DNA of 64,000 nt from Anabaena subtropica FACHB-260 (GCF_014697105.1 NZ_JACJRF010000010.1:80453-144452); one strand, 5' to 3'. Positions 15,193 to 24,932 are shown, counted from the first letter of the stretch. Notes: generated from the letters alone by a model not told the origin. Numbers and translations: made by a program.

Positions 15193-15300
15193 TAAGATTT
15201 GGGGAGCAGGGAACCGGGTGTAAGGAGGAGAAACATAACAAAGGATTCCCCTTTCCCCCTGCACCTTGCCCCTCTGCCCACTCCCTACTCCCTATTTGTT

Positions 15301-15930
15301 ATGCAAATCAGCGATTATCCCCAACTTAATTTATCCTCTGTTCCTCGGATTGCTTCAGTGCATCGCACGACTGGAGAAACTGATGTGCAGGTTACGATCA
15401 ATCTGGATGGTACAGGAATCTGCACAGCAGCCACTGGTATTCCCTTTTTGGATCATATGTTGCATCAGATTTCCTCCCACGGCTTAATTGATTTGGATGT
15501 CAAAGCTAAGGGAGATTGGGAAATTGATGACCACCACACAAATGAAGACGTAGGTATTACTTTAGGACAAGCTTTTAGTAAAGCATTAGGCGACAGAAAA
15601 GGTATTGTCCGCTTTGGTAATTTTTTAGCACCTTTAGATGAAGCTTTAGTACAAGTAGCACTGGATTTTTCCGGTCGTCCTCACCTCAGCTATGGCTTGC
15701 AAATTCCTACTGAACGTGTAGGAACCTATGACACCCAATTGGTGCGAGAGTTTTTTGTGGCATTAATCAACCATAGCCAAATGACGCTGCACATTCGCCA
15801 ATTAGATGGCATTAATTCCCATCACATCATTGAAGCGACATTTAAAGCCTTTGCTAGAGCCGTCAGAATGGCTGTAGAAATCGATCCTCGCCGCGCTCTT
15901 ACGATTCCCAGTTCTAAGGGAGTTTTGTAA
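15301..15930 (+). CDS. hisB: Imidazoleglycerol-phosphate dehydratase HisB (209 aa)
   Basis: It converts imidazoleglycerol phosphate to imidazole-acetol phosphate in histidine biosynthesis. It has the two manganese-binding motifs, [17 protein letters not shown] and [12 protein letters not shown], and their C-terminal mirror [15 protein letters not shown]. The ATG at 15301 gives the family length; the open frame upstream (from 15199) lies in a G-rich spacer and is not coding. The fabI-hisB spacing (108 bp) and shared strand suggest possible co-transcription. It is followed by an STRR array. Confidence 0.95.
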   Translation: MQISDYPQLNLSSVPRIASVHRTTGETDVQVTINLDGTGICTAATGIPFLDHMLHQISSHGLIDLDVKAKGDWEIDDHHTNEDVGITLGQAFSKALGDRKGIVRFGNFLAPLDEALVQVALDFSGRPHLSYGLQIPTERVGTYDTQLVREFFVALINHSQMTLHIRQLDGINSHHIIEATFKAFARAVRMAVEIDPRRALTIPSSKGVL

Positions 15931-15992
15931 GAGGCAGGGGGCAGGGGGCAAGGGAGGCAGGGGGGCAGGGGAGGCAGAGGGGCAGAGAGTAT

Positions 15993-16083
15993 TTACTCAT
16001 TACTCCTTACTCCTTACTCATTACTCATTACTCCTTACTCATTACTCATTACTCCTTACTCCTTACTCATTACTCCTTACTCC
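15993..16083. repeat. STRR: 13 tandem TTACTC(A/C) heptamers
   Basis: Thirteen uninterrupted 7-bp units of TTACTCA or TTACTCC follow a G-rich purine stretch (15931-15990, GCAGGGG-type repeats). Short tandemly repeated repetitive sequences of this kind are typical of heterocystous cyanobacteria. Together they fill most of the 241-bp gap after hisB. Confidence 0.95.
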
Positions 16084-16171
16084 TCATAATTTGCAACAAT
16101 TAACAAACTTGTAGCGATCGCCGTTATCTTGTTGGGTAACTTATAACCAATGCTGTGTTAATTGAACTGAG

Positions 16172-17194
16172 ATGAAGTCTGTAACAGACACCCCTGATTC
16201 TCAACTGGCTACTATCGATACCCCACCAGTAGTCATGACTTCTGATTTGCGAAAAGTTTATCGCACTGGCTTTTGGATGAACCAAAAAGTTGTTTCCCTC
16301 AAAGGCTGTTCCTTGACGGTTTATCAGGGGGAAACTTTTGGTTTATTAGGGCCAAATGGTGCAGGTAAAACGACCCTGTTAAAACTTCTGTTGGGGATTA
16401 TCCGTCCTACCTCTGGAAAAGGGTTATTGTTAGGTCAGCCATTAGGCGATCGCCACATCAAGCAATACGTTGGCTACCTCAGCGAAAATCCCTACTTGTA
16501 TGAATATCTTACCGGTTGGGAATTTTTAGAGTTAGCTGCTGGCTTGTTCCAAATTCCCGCTAGTGTGCAACGTCAACGCATTCCCGAATTATTAGATTTG
16601 GTGGGTTTATCTGTCGCTGATGCCCGCAAAAAACAGATGCGCCGCTATTCCAAGGGTATGCTACAGCGTCTGGGTATGGCTCAGGCACTAATTAACGACC
16701 CAGAGTTGATATTTTTGGACGAACCCATGTCTGGTTTAGACCCTTTGGGACGCTACCGGATGCGGGAAATTATCTTGTCTCTAAAAGCCGCAGGTAAGAC
16801 GATTTTCTTTAATAGCCATATTCTGAGTGAGGTAGAGCAAATATGCGATCGCATCGCCATCCTTGCTCAAGGTGAATTAATTTGCTCTGGTTCTCTGGGC
16901 GAACTACTAGGTAGTGAAAGCACATACCATGTTAAAGGTCAAGGTGGTGATTGGGAAATTCTCAAAAAATGGCTAGCTAATTTAGCATTTGAGCCTGATG
17001 GTTCTTGGCAAGGTACACTACAAGAAGATTATTACGATTTTCTAGGTAGTATTCGCTTGATGGGTGGGCGAATTATTTCCATGAACTTATCTCGTCAGTC
17101 TCTAGAAGCGTTTTTTATCCATCAGATTCAAAAACAAGACCAATTTTTGAATACAAAGGTTGAAGAATCCGAAGTATCTCAGCAAAAATACTAA
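16172..17194 (+). CDS. ABC transporter ATP-binding protein, CcmA/NatA type (340 aa)
   Basis: A single ABC domain occupies residues 20-250, with Walker A GPNGAGKTT, a Q-loop-type segment YVGYLSENPYLYEYLTGWEF, signature RRYSKGMLQRLGM, Walker B LIFLDEPMSGLD and the switch His in FNSHILSEVEQ. A C-terminal regulatory tail of about 90 residues follows. This is the arrangement of ABC-2-type exporters (drug, polysaccharide or lipid). No permease gene is adjacent, so its partner lies elsewhere. The next gene is a polysaccharide export protein on the same strand, 201 bp on; a functional link is possible but unproven. Confidence 0.85.
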   Translation: MKSVTDTPDSQLATIDTPPVVMTSDLRKVYRTGFWMNQKVVSLKGCSLTVYQGETFGLLGPNGAGKTTLLKLLLGIIRPTSGKGLLLGQPLGDRHIKQYVGYLSENPYLYEYLTGWEFLELAAGLFQIPASVQRQRIPELLDLVGLSVADARKKQMRRYSKGMLQRLGMAQALINDPELIFLDEPMSGLDPLGRYRMREIILSLKAAGKTIFFNSHILSEVEQICDRIAILAQGELICSGSLGELLGSESTYHVKGQGGDWEILKKWLANLAFEPDGSWQGTLQEDYYDFLGSIRLMGGRIISMNLSRQSLEAFFIHQIQKQDQFLNTKVEESEVSQQKY

Positions 17195-17395
17195 TGACAG
17201 ATATTCGTGAGTGAAATCAGGTAGACTTTACTATAACTTTACTAAAAATTTAAACTGGAGAAAAAATATTTGCCCGGATTAAGATTATTTTGATAAGAAA
17301 ATGAGAATTGTCGGGAAACCTAAATACTTAAGTATAGTCAAGATTAAAATGTTTAGACAATACTTTACCGATTGTAGTCTCAGAGTTTAAAAAAT

Positions 17396-18874
17396 ATGCT
17401 TAACACGGGTTCGCTGAAATTTATATCACAGCCAGCTGTGGGTGCAGCTTTGTTGACGGCTGCTCATCTGTTTATGCCGTTTGCCAGTGTAGCTCAGGGA
17501 CAACAAGTATTTCCTAATTCCCAAACAGTACCTCCAACTAACCAACAAGTATCAGCACCAATACCAGTAGATACAAAATACTTATTGGGAGGAGGCGATT
17601 TAATTCGTGTAAATGTATTTGAAGTACCCGAATATGGTGGTGAATACCAAATTCCTCCAGGTGGATCTATCAATTTACCTTTAATTGGCAGTGTTTCTGT
17701 TCAAGGATTCACAACCGAACAAGCTGCTGATGTAATTGCTGACAGATATCGCAGGTATTTGAAACGTCCCCAGATTTCTGTAAATCTTTTATCTCCCCGT
17801 CCCATTAATATTTTAGTTGCTGGAGAAGTAACACGCCCAGGAGCTTATACTTTAAGCTTGCAAGGAGGCGCAGGTAACAATCCAGGGGTACAATATCCTA
17901 CTGTATTAGCTGCACTCACAACAGCCCAGGGCGTAACCTTAGCAGCAGATGTCACCCAAGTCAAGCTCAGACGTAAAACTAGCGGTTCTACTGAGCAAGT
18001 TGTTAGTCTGGATTTAAAGGAACTAATCCAAACTGGTAGTTCTACACAAGATATTACTTTAAGGGACGGAGACGTTATCATTGTGCCTACTGCGACCACT
18101 TTCAACGTAGCAGAAGCACGTAATTTATTCGCGGCTAACTTTGCAGCCAGCCAAAGCGCACCGCGCACTGTCGCCATAATTGGTCAAGTCAATCGCCCTG
18201 GTTCATATCTTGTGAGTGCAGGTTCGACAGAAGCTCAGGCTGGCGGGGCTGGGGCTAGCGGCAGTGGTTTACCAACGGTGACACGAGCCATTCAATTAGC
18301 TGGTGGTATTACTTCACAAGCAGATATTACCAATATCAAGCTCCGCCGACCTACAAGAACTAATGGCGAACAAAGTATAGACCTCAATCTTTTAGAACTA
18401 TTACGGACTGGTGATGTCAATCAAGACGTAATTGTCCAAGATGGAGACACAATTGTTATTCCCACTGCTACTGAGGTTAACCCAGCACTAGCTACGGAAT
18501 TAGCAATGACTACTTTGTCTGCTAATACAATTCAAGTTGGTGTGGTGGGTGAAGTTAAACGCCCAGGAGCCGTAGACATTAGACCAAATAGCTCCTTAAA
18601 CCAAGCACTACTGGCGGCTGGTGGATTCAATGATGCTAGAGCGCGTAGCGCCAGTGTAGAGTTGATTCGTCTTAACCCCAATGGTTCAGTGACTAAGCGT
18701 GAGGTAAAAGTTGATTTCAATCAAGGAATTAACGAAGAAACCAATCCCATACTTCGCAATAATGATGTTGTGGTAGTTGGTCGCTCTAATATAGCTAGGA
18801 CTGGTGATACCCTGAATATAGTTGCAGGGCCTTTAGGTATCATCTTTAACTTCTTAAGGTTTTTCGGGCTTTAA
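17396..18874 (+). CDS. Wza-like polysaccharide export protein with SLBB domains (492 aa)
   Basis: After a signal-like N-terminus (residues 1-35) comes the Poly_export domain, YLLGGGDLIRVNVFEVPEYG to about residue 135 (GGSINLPLIGSVSVQGFT). Three SLBB-type beta-grasp repeats follow, recognisable by NILVAGEVTRPGAYTL, VAIIGQVNRPGSYLV and QVGVVGEVKRPGAVDI, each linked to an RDGDVIIVPTA-type strand. Such proteins form the periplasmic and outer-membrane channel for exopolysaccharide. A hydrophobic C-terminus (LGIIFNFLRFFGL) may insert into the membrane. A strong terminator follows, so it ends a transcription unit. Confidence 0.9.
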   Translation: MLNTGSLKFISQPAVGAALLTAAHLFMPFASVAQGQQVFPNSQTVPPTNQQVSAPIPVDTKYLLGGGDLIRVNVFEVPEYGGEYQIPPGGSINLPLIGSVSVQGFTTEQAADVIADRYRRYLKRPQISVNLLSPRPINILVAGEVTRPGAYTLSLQGGAGNNPGVQYPTVLAALTTAQGVTLAADVTQVKLRRKTSGSTEQVVSLDLKELIQTGSSTQDITLRDGDVIIVPTATTFNVAEARNLFAANFAASQSAPRTVAIIGQVNRPGSYLVSAGSTEAQAGGAGASGSGLPTVTRAIQLAGGITSQADITNIKLRRPTRTNGEQSIDLNLLELLRTGDVNQDVIVQDGDTIVIPTATEVNPALATELAMTTLSANTIQVGVVGEVKRPGAVDIRPNSSLNQALLAAGGFNDARARSASVELIRLNPNGSVTKREVKVDFNQGINEETNPILRNNDVVVVGRSNIARTGDTLNIVAGPLGIIFNFLRFFGL

Positions 18875-18881
18875 TTCTTTG

Positions 18882-18920
18882 CTGGGGGCGCTAGTAATTT
18901 GTTTCGTCCCCAGATTTTTT
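18882..18920 (+). terminator. Intrinsic terminator after the export gene
   Basis: CTGGGG (18882-18887) pairs with CCCCAG (18908-18913), followed by T6 (18915-18920). It starts 8 bp after the stop codon. The rest of the gap to 19203 holds one HIP1 site and AT-rich DNA with no other feature seen. Confidence 0.7.
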
Positions 18921-19203
18921 GAATTTAGCAGAGCAATTAGGCGATAGTGCGATCGCTATTTATTATTCAATATTAAATAAATATTAATTATTGAAATTAT
19001 CTAATTATATTTAAACTCACGTTTGCTCCCAGAAAAATATAGAGTTGAGTCAGCAGTTTCAGTGAACTAGCCAGCCCAAGATGTATGTAAAAACATCAGT
19101 ATCGGGTAGTTCACCACTTGACACATTAGACTTAAATGTAGGGCATGGTAGTACTATGTTCTTTAAACTAAAATTGCCCTAAAAGGTAATAGGAGCATCA
19201 TAT

Positions 19204-20040
19204 ATGGAGCCAATTATTGCTATAGTCTTAGCGCTTATCGGCTATGCCTTAGGATCTGCAAAAATTATTCATGAAGGGAATGCAGCCCTTGTTGAACGCT
19301 TGGGACGGAGACATCGCACGCTAACGCCGGGTTTAAATTTTATTGTGCCTTTGGTTGATCAGGTGGTAATGGAAGATACTACGCGCGAGCAGTATATAGA
19401 TATCAAACCTCAAAATGTGATCACTAGGGATAATATTTACCTAGAAGTAGACGCTATTCTTTTCTGGCGTATCAGAGATATTGAGAGAAGCTTTTATGCA
19501 ATTGAAGACCTACAAGGAGCGCTAAATCAACTGGCGACAACCACACTTCGGGAAGTTATTGCTCAAAACACTGTAGAGGAAACCAATGTCACCAGAGATG
19601 AAATGAACCGAACCATCTTAAGTGAGTTGAATAGCACAACCGCAGATTGGGGAGTTGAAATTATCCGGTTAGATATTCAAAGAATTACACCCCCGGAAAG
19701 TGTGCGAAAAACAATGGAAGAGGAACGAGCGGCTGAATTCAAAAAACGGGCGCTCATTTCTGAAGCTGAAGGTGAACGCCAAGCTGCTATTAAAAAAGCA
19801 GAAGGAACGATGACATCTATGCAGATAATTGCTGAAGCATTACGTACCAGTCCTGAAAGCAAAGAGATTTTACGTTATTTAGTAGCGCAAGATTATATCA
19901 ATGCCAGCTATAGACTAGGAGAAAGTTCCAATGCCAAAGTTGTGTTTGTAGACCCAGGCAAAACAGGTGAATTGATGAAAGAAGTAATTGCTGAATCTGT
20001 AAATACTGAAGGTAACGGTACGAGTGGCGAGCATGGGTAG
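19204..20040 (+). CDS. SPFH/stomatin (paraslipin-like) membrane protein (278 aa)
   Basis: An N-terminal hydrophobic hairpin (residues 2-20) is followed by the SPFH domain (25-190) with GNAALVERLGRRHRTLTPGL, NVITRDNIYLEVDAILFWRI and LDIQRITPPESV. A coiled coil rich in Glu, Ala and Arg (EEERAAEFKKRALISEAEGE) then leads to a short C-terminal oligomerisation tail. Stomatins form ring-like membrane-microdomain scaffolds that regulate proteases or channels. The usual partner, an NfeD protein, is not next to it here. The C-terminal NTEGNGTSGEHG is encoded at the edge of a G-rich repeat and may be recent. Confidence 0.9.
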   Translation: MEPIIAIVLALIGYALGSAKIIHEGNAALVERLGRRHRTLTPGLNFIVPLVDQVVMEDTTREQYIDIKPQNVITRDNIYLEVDAILFWRIRDIERSFYAIEDLQGALNQLATTTLREVIAQNTVEETNVTRDEMNRTILSELNSTTADWGVEIIRLDIQRITPPESVRKTMEEERAAEFKKRALISEAEGERQAAIKKAEGTMTSMQIIAEALRTSPESKEILRYLVAQDYINASYRLGESSNAKVVFVDPGKTGELMKEVIAESVNTEGNGTSGEHG

Positions 20041-20086
20041 GAGGTAGGGAGTAGGGGGAGATGAGGAAGAAATTCTGACTCAGAAC

Positions 20087-20941
20087 TCATGACTCACCTC
20101 GAAACAGTGCATCAGCAACTAAAGAGACATCGCGCATCTGGTGAACATCATGCACTCGTAGGATATCAGCCCCGTTGGAAATCGCAGCACAGCAAGCCGC
20201 CGCCGTTCCCCAAACTCGCGCTTTGGGATCTGGTTGATTTAAAATTCGACCGATAAAACTTTTACGGGATACGCCTACTAAAATAGGACAATTTAGCATC
20301 CGTAATGAACGTAAGCGGCGTAATATTTCTAAATTTTGTTCGTAGTTTTTAGCAAAGCCAATACCAGGATCAATAATAATGTTTTCGGGTTTGATACCCA
20401 AAGCTGTGGCTGTGGTAATTTGGTTAGCTAAAAAACTAGCAATCTCTCCCATTAAATCTTGATAATCAGTGAATTGTTGCATTGTCTGTGGTGTGCCACG
20501 AATGTGCATCAACACTATCGGCACGCCTAAACTGGCTACTGTGGGCAACATTTGGGAGTCATAAGTGCCGCCAGAAATATCATTAATTATATCTGCCCCA
20601 GCTTTTATAGCTTCTTTAGCTACACTAGCTCTAGTAGTATCCACTGAAATAGGTACAGGAATTTCTGGTCGTAATGCCTGCAAGATTGGCAATACCCGGT
20701 CTAGTTCTTCCGCGAGACTTATCTGCTCTGCCCCTGGTCTGGTGGATTGACCACCGATATCGATAATGTCAGCACCAGCATCTACTAGGGCTTTTGCTTG
20801 AGCTAAAGCGGCAGAGATAGTATTAAATTTACCACCATCACTAAAACTATCTGGCGTGACATTGAGAACACCCATTAAATAAGTACGCTGTCCCCAGTGG
20901 AAACAGCGATCGCCTATGATCAATTTACTGTATTTAGTCAT
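20087..20941 (-). CDS. folP: Dihydropteroate synthase FolP (284 aa)
   Basis: It condenses p-aminobenzoate with hydroxymethyl-dihydropterin diphosphate in folate synthesis; sulfonamides target this enzyme. Signatures are GVLNVTPDSFSDGGKF at the N-terminus, GADIIDIGGQSTRPGAE, ISVDTTRASVAKEAIKAGA, INDISGG, DPGIGFAKN and SRKSFIG, all expected of the TIM-barrel family. It lies downstream of tpiA on the same strand, separated by 126 bp of repeats. Confidence 0.96.
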   Translation of the reverse strand: MTKYSKLIIGDRCFHWGQRTYLMGVLNVTPDSFSDGGKFNTISAALAQAKALVDAGADIIDIGGQSTRPGAEQISLAEELDRVLPILQALRPEIPVPISVDTTRASVAKEAIKAGADIINDISGGTYDSQMLPTVASLGVPIVLMHIRGTPQTMQQFTDYQDLMGEIASFLANQITTATALGIKPENIIIDPGIGFAKNYEQNLEILRRLRSLRMLNCPILVGVSRKSFIGRILNQPDPKARVWGTAAACCAAISNGADILRVHDVHQMRDVSLVADALFRGES

Positions 20942-21006
20942 TAGTCATTGGTCAAAGAATCGTACTTCCCCCTTGCCCCCTGCTCCCTGCTCCCCTGCCT
21001 CTTTTG

Positions 21007-21050
21007 GTCAATAGTCAATAGTCCACAGTCCAAAACTATTGACTATTGAC
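21007..21050. repeat. 16-bp inverted repeat of TTGACTA units between tpiA and folP
   Basis: GTCAATAGTCAATAGT (21007-21022) is the exact complement of 21035-21050. The arms are themselves heptamer repeats of the STRR kind, so the hairpin is a folded STRR. It could end tpiA transcription. Confidence 0.8.
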
Positions 21051-21067
21051 TATTGACTCTGGACTCC

Positions 21068-21793
21068 TTACTGATAATTCACAATTCGGGCAAAACTTGC
21101 AGGCTCTAGACTTGCTCCGCCCACGAGAACACCGTCAATTTCTGGTTGAGCCATAATCTCATCAATATTGTTTGGCTTGACTGAGCCACCATATTGAATT
21201 GGGACATCAGGATTTTTCAACTGGCTACGAATTAAGCCAATAACTCGATTAGCCTCTGTTGTTTCACAGGTGTCACCAGTGCCAATTGCCCAAATTGGTT
21301 CGTAAGCAATTACCAAATTTGTCTGATCGACATCAATCAGGTCTTTGTCTAGTTGGCTGATAATCAGTGATTCAGTTTCTCCAGCATCTCGCTGTTGTTT
21401 AGTTTCGCCTACACACAGAATCGGCGTTAAACCGTAATTTTGGGCAGCTTTCAGACGCAAATTAACTGTTTGGTCTGTTTCCCCAAAAAATTGTCGTCGT
21501 TCGCTATGACCGACAATGACGTAACGTACACCAATTTCTGTCAACATTGGGGCAGAGATTTCACCCGTATAGGCTCCATTTTCTGCCCAGTGGACGTTTT
21601 GCGCTCCTAGTTGTACAAGGCTTCCATGTAAACTCATAGACAAAACGCTAAGATCAGTGAAAGGAACGCAAAGCAGCACTTCCCGTTCTTGAGGTGTTTC
21701 CTCTAATGCAGGCAGAAATTCTTTTAAGAACTCTTGAGACTCTGCCTGGGTTTTGAACATTTTCCAGTTACCGGCAATAACTATTTTCCGCAC
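21068..21793 (-). CDS. tpiA: Triosephosphate isomerase TpiA (241 aa)
   Basis: It interconverts dihydroxyacetone phosphate and glyceraldehyde 3-phosphate in the Calvin cycle and glycolysis. The active-site residues are clear: Lys in AGNWKMFK, His in VGHSERRQ, Glu in [11 protein letters not shown], and the phosphate loop GGSVKPNN. The start is taken as the GTG of [12 protein letters not shown], the usual cyanobacterial start; an in-frame TTG five codons upstream is the alternative. Upstream is an STRR array, and the divergent GTPase gene begins 228 bp away. Confidence 0.95.
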   Translation of the reverse strand: MRKIVIAGNWKMFKTQAESQEFLKEFLPALEETPQEREVLLCVPFTDLSVLSMSLHGSLVQLGAQNVHWAENGAYTGEISAPMLTEIGVRYVIVGHSERRQFFGETDQTVNLRLKAAQNYGLTPILCVGETKQQRDAGETESLIISQLDKDLIDVDQTNLVIAYEPIWAIGTGDTCETTEANRVIGLIRSQLKNPDVPIQYGGSVKPNNIDEIMAQPEIDGVLVGGASLEPASFARIVNYQ

Positions 21794-21852
21794 AGGTGAT
21801 TTAGTCAAGTTCCTAACGCTACTAGATGCACTTCTCAGTTTATGACTTTTTG

Positions 21853-21909
21853 TTAGTCATTTAGTCATTAGTCATTGGTCATTAGTCCATAGTCCATAGT
21901 CAACAGTCT
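21853..21909. repeat. Degenerate STRR array (TTAGTCA type)
   Basis: About eight consecutive 7-bp units vary around TTAGTCA/ATAGTCC/ACAGTCT in the gap between the divergent tpiA and GTPase genes. Confidence 0.85.
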
Positions 21910-22020
21910 ACTGTCTTCTGTTTTTAGCTTGTTTTCCCTTGGGTATTGGTTAAATATCTTGGGAAAAATTACTAGGATCACAATATAGAGTGAATTTAAA
22001 AATTAAAATATAAAACTAAT

Positions 22021-23496
22021 ATGACTTCGATATTACCCTTGCCTGATCCTCAACCAAGTGATTCTACCAATACTGATGCAAATTCTCTCAACTGGGAGGA
22101 AGAACTTGATAGTGCCATTTTTAGCTTTGAAGATATTCAAGCAGAACTCAACTATAAACAAGCACAATCGGCACTACGGAACTTAGTAGACAATATTGAC
22201 CTCAGTCCTCAGGAAAAAGCCGGATTAGAGTCAGAAATTGCTGATTTGGCAACCATGTTAGGCAAGTTAGACAGCATGGTGATCCAGATTGCAGCTTTTG
22301 GGATGGTGGGACGGGGTAAGTCCTCCTTACTAAATGCTGTGGTTGGGGAATCTGTATTTGAAACAGGGCCTTTGCATGGTGTCACCCGTGCGGCTCAACG
22401 GGTTAATTGGAGTATTAGTGAAGAGGCGATTGGGGAAACAGAACGGGCCTTGCGGGTGACTTTACCATCTGTCGGGCGATCGCAGGTAGAATTAATCGAT
22501 ACTCCTGGGTTGGATGAAATTGATGGAGACACCCGCGCTGTCTTGGCACAACAGATAGCAAAGCAGGCAGATTTGATTCTGTTTGTGATTTCCGGGGATA
22601 TGACAAAGATTGAACATGAAGCCCTTTCTCAATTGCGGGAAGCAGGTAAACCGATAATTCTGGTATTTAACAAGGTAGACCAGTATCCTGAAGCAGACAG
22701 GATGGCAATTTACCAGAAGATTCGGGATGAAAGAGTAAGGGAGTTAGTTACACCCCTAGAAATTGTCATGGCGGCTGCATCACCACTGGTAAAAACTGCT
22801 GTACGCCGTCCTGATGGGAGTAGGGGGGTGCAAGTACGTCCGGGTGATGCTCAAGTTGCAGAACTGAAGTTGAAGATTTTGGAGATTTTGCAACGAGAGG
22901 GTAAGGCTTTAGTCGCCTTAAACACTATGCTATTTGCCGATAATGTGAATGAGCAATTGGTGCAGCGTAAATTGATGATTCGGGAACAGAACGCCAATGA
23001 GTTAATTTGGAAAGCGGTGATGACTAAAGCTGTGGCGATCGCTCTCAATCCCATTACTGTGGTAGATGTATTGAGTAGCATTGTTATAGATATATCTCTG
23101 ATTTTAGGTTTATCTAAACTCTATGGTATCCCCATGACTGAAGCCGGTGCCGTGCAGTTATTACAAAAAATTGCCATAAGTATGGGTGGTATTGGTGTGA
23201 GTGAATTGTTGGCGAACTTGGGATTAAGTGGGTTAAAAACTTTACTTGGTATCTCTGCAACGGCTACATCTGGTGTCACCCTTGGGCCTTATATTTCGGT
23301 GGCGCTAACCCAAGCTGGGGTAGCTGGTGTGTCTTCCTACGGAATTGGACAAGTTACCAAAGCTTATTTAGCCAATGGAGCGACGTGGGGGCCGGACGGG
23401 CCGAAAGCAGTCATTAACAGAATTTTGGCAACCCTTGATGAAAATTCTATTCTCAATCGCATCAAAGATGAATTACGGGTAAAACTTCATAAATGA
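22021..23496 (+). CDS. Era/dynamin-like GTPase with DUF697-type membrane tail (491 aa)
   Basis: The G domain spans residues 85-290: P-loop GMVGRGKSSLLNAV, switch/G3 ELIDTPGLDEIDG, and G4 VFNKVDQYPEAD. Residues 320-470 are hydrophobic and helix-rich (TKAVAIALNPITVVDVLSSI; KIAISMGGIGVSELLANLGL), like DUF697 tails that bind the membrane. The first 80 residues are helical and acidic. Family members are conserved in cyanobacteria and chloroplasts, with a suspected role in membrane or thylakoid maintenance. It is monocistronic by layout. Confidence 0.85.
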   Translation: MTSILPLPDPQPSDSTNTDANSLNWEEELDSAIFSFEDIQAELNYKQAQSALRNLVDNIDLSPQEKAGLESEIADLATMLGKLDSMVIQIAAFGMVGRGKSSLLNAVVGESVFETGPLHGVTRAAQRVNWSISEEAIGETERALRVTLPSVGRSQVELIDTPGLDEIDGDTRAVLAQQIAKQADLILFVISGDMTKIEHEALSQLREAGKPIILVFNKVDQYPEADRMAIYQKIRDERVRELVTPLEIVMAAASPLVKTAVRRPDGSRGVQVRPGDAQVAELKLKILEILQREGKALVALNTMLFADNVNEQLVQRKLMIREQNANELIWKAVMTKAVAIALNPITVVDVLSSIVIDISLILGLSKLYGIPMTEAGAVQLLQKIAISMGGIGVSELLANLGLSGLKTLLGISATATSGVTLGPYISVALTQAGVAGVSSYGIGQVTKAYLANGATWGPDGPKAVINRILATLDENSILNRIKDELRVKLHK

Positions 23497-23681
23497 CGTG
23501 AAAAAGTTATTTGAAAGTTCACAATTGAGTAGATGGTGTTAGTTTAGTAAAGATATGCAAAATTAGAAGTAGTGAGGCAGCGATCGCTACAACTAAGTGA
23601 TATCTACCGTCTGTTACCTCCAGAGGGCGATATCTAGTTAGTTCTGGATATTGCCAGACTCCCTGCGACAGGAGGAAAACA

Positions 23682-24443
23682 ATGAATATATTTAGTAGAC
23701 CCCAAGCCCCAACATTCAACAGCATCGAAGAAGAACGCCTGCACCGCAAACAAAGACTAACAGCCGCCTTCCGCCTCTTTGGTAGGTTTGGCTTTAGCGA
23801 AGGAATTGCAGGTCATATTACAGCGCGTGACCCCGAATTTACAGACCACTTTTGGGTAAATCCTCTAGGAAAATACTTTGGACATATTCGAGTTTCCGAC
23901 TTGGTATTAGTCAATAAAGATGGGGATGTAGTCAAAGGCGATGGGTCAATCAATCAAGCCGCTTTCGCCATCCATTCCCAAATCCATGAAGCTCGACCTG
24001 ATGTAGTTGCGGCTGCTCACGCTCATTCAATTTATGGTAAAGCTTGGTCTAGCTTGGGTCGTCTGCTTGACCCCCTAACACAAGATGCCTGTATTTTTTA
24101 CGAAGACCATAGTTTATTGGATGATTATACAGGTGTCGTCTTAGAAGCTTCTGAAGGTCAGCGATTGGCTGAAACCTTAGGTAAGAATAAAGCAATTATT
24201 TTACGTAATCATGGCATTCTCACTGTAGGACACACAGTAGATGAAGCCGCCTTTTGGTATATAACTCTAGAGCGTACTTGCCAAGCACAATTATTAGCAG
24301 AAGCTGCGGGTAAACCCAAAATAATTAGCCATGAAACCGCCCGCTTAACTCATAGTCAAGTCGGTGAACCTAAGGCAGGTTGGTTTAGTTTTCAACCTCT
24401 TTACGATAGAATTGTGCGCGAAGAACCTGATTTATTTGATTAG
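23682..24443 (+). CDS. Class II aldolase/adducin family protein (253 aa)
   Basis: Typical fold markers are LFGRFGFSEGIAGHITARDP, WVNPLGKYFGHIRVSDLV, and zinc ligands in AAHAHSIYGKAW (two His) and ILRNHGILTVGHT (third His). Family members cleave or epimerise phosphosugars or act on hydroxy-keto acids; the substrate is not clear from sequence. A strong AGGAGG lies 6 nt before ATG 23682. It is flanked on the 3' side by a 33-bp terminator palindrome. Cytosolic. Confidence 0.88.
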   Translation: MNIFSRPQAPTFNSIEEERLHRKQRLTAAFRLFGRFGFSEGIAGHITARDPEFTDHFWVNPLGKYFGHIRVSDLVLVNKDGDVVKGDGSINQAAFAIHSQIHEARPDVVAAAHAHSIYGKAWSSLGRLLDPLTQDACIFYEDHSLLDDYTGVVLEASEGQRLAETLGKNKAIILRNHGILTVGHTVDEAAFWYITLERTCQAQLLAEAAGKPKIISHETARLTHSQVGEPKAGWFSFQPLYDRIVREEPDLFD

Positions 24444-24498
24444 AAAACAGGGAATGTAATTCGCAATTAAAAATCTTTAAATCACAAATCCAACTAAA

Positions 24499-24531
24499 AG
24501 ATACCCGACTTCTTAAAGAAGTCGGGTATCT
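24499..24531. terminator. Perfect 16-bp-stem terminator between convergent genes
   Basis: AGATACCCGACTTCTT and its complement are separated by a single A. It lies between the convergent aldolase and KGG genes and probably terminates both. Confidence 0.8.
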
Positions 24532-24563
24532 GAGCCTTTCAAGGTTCACAAATCAAACAAGAA

Positions 24564-24932
24564 CTATTTTTTCTTGTTTGAATTCTTATGACTCTGCTTT
24601 CCGGCTTCAGAGTGTTGTTCTCTTGTACCACCACGAGTCTGTTTTTCTTCACCGCTATCTTCAATTTCTTCAGTGTCTTCAGTGTCTTCGCTTTCTTGTT
24701 TTTTGCGTCCACCGCCGTGAGAATGTTTACCACCTTCACGACCGATTTCAGCCATGTGTTCTCTGTCTTGGCTGACGGTTTCGCCCCCTTTGCGTCCAGC
24801 TTCACGAGCTTCTTCTGAGGTGAATTCGTGAGCAGTGCCTTTTTCATGAGCAGCCTGTCCACCTTTGCTGGCGATTTCCCGTTGCTTGTCTTCATCCATA
24901 GAAGCAAAGCCGCGTTTACTTGTATCTGCCAT
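24564..24932 (-). CDS. KGG-repeat general stress protein (122 aa)
   Basis: It carries four Con-10/YciG-like repeats: KRGFASMDEDKQREIASKGG, EFTSEEAREAGRKGG, DREHMAEIGREGG and a degenerate QHSEAGKQSH. Between the third and fourth repeats is an acidic linker rich in Glu and Asp. The protein is extremely hydrophilic and likely disordered, like LEA-type desiccation proteins. AGGAG lies 7 nt before the second of two adjacent ATGs, which is taken as the start (the first is at 24935). Stress or drying response is family knowledge, not visible in the promoter. Confidence 0.85.
   Translation of the reverse strand: MADTSKRGFASMDEDKQREIASKGGQAAHEKGTAHEFTSEEAREAGRKGGETVSQDREHMAEIGREGGKHSHGGGRKKQESEDTEDTEEIEDSGEEKQTRGGTREQHSEAGKQSHKNSNKKK

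Noticed and set aside
15199..15300. N-terminal extension of HisB
   Set aside because: The stretch is a G-rich repeat; HisB proteins start at MQISDYP-like sequence.
15993..16083. CRISPR-like array
   Set aside because: Units are 7 bp with no spacers; this is an STRR.
17845..18177. 110-aa minus-strand ORF
   Set aside because: Antisense to the second SLBB region of the export protein; no RBS or motif.
23519..23749. Minus-strand 76-aa ORF with two hydrophobic segments
   Set aside because: It runs antisense over the strong RBS and first codons of the aldolase gene and has no RBS of its own.
24539..24907. Second long minus-strand ORF overlapping the KGG gene
   Set aside because: It is an out-of-frame copy of repetitive KGG coding DNA; Lys-rich low complexity, no RBS.
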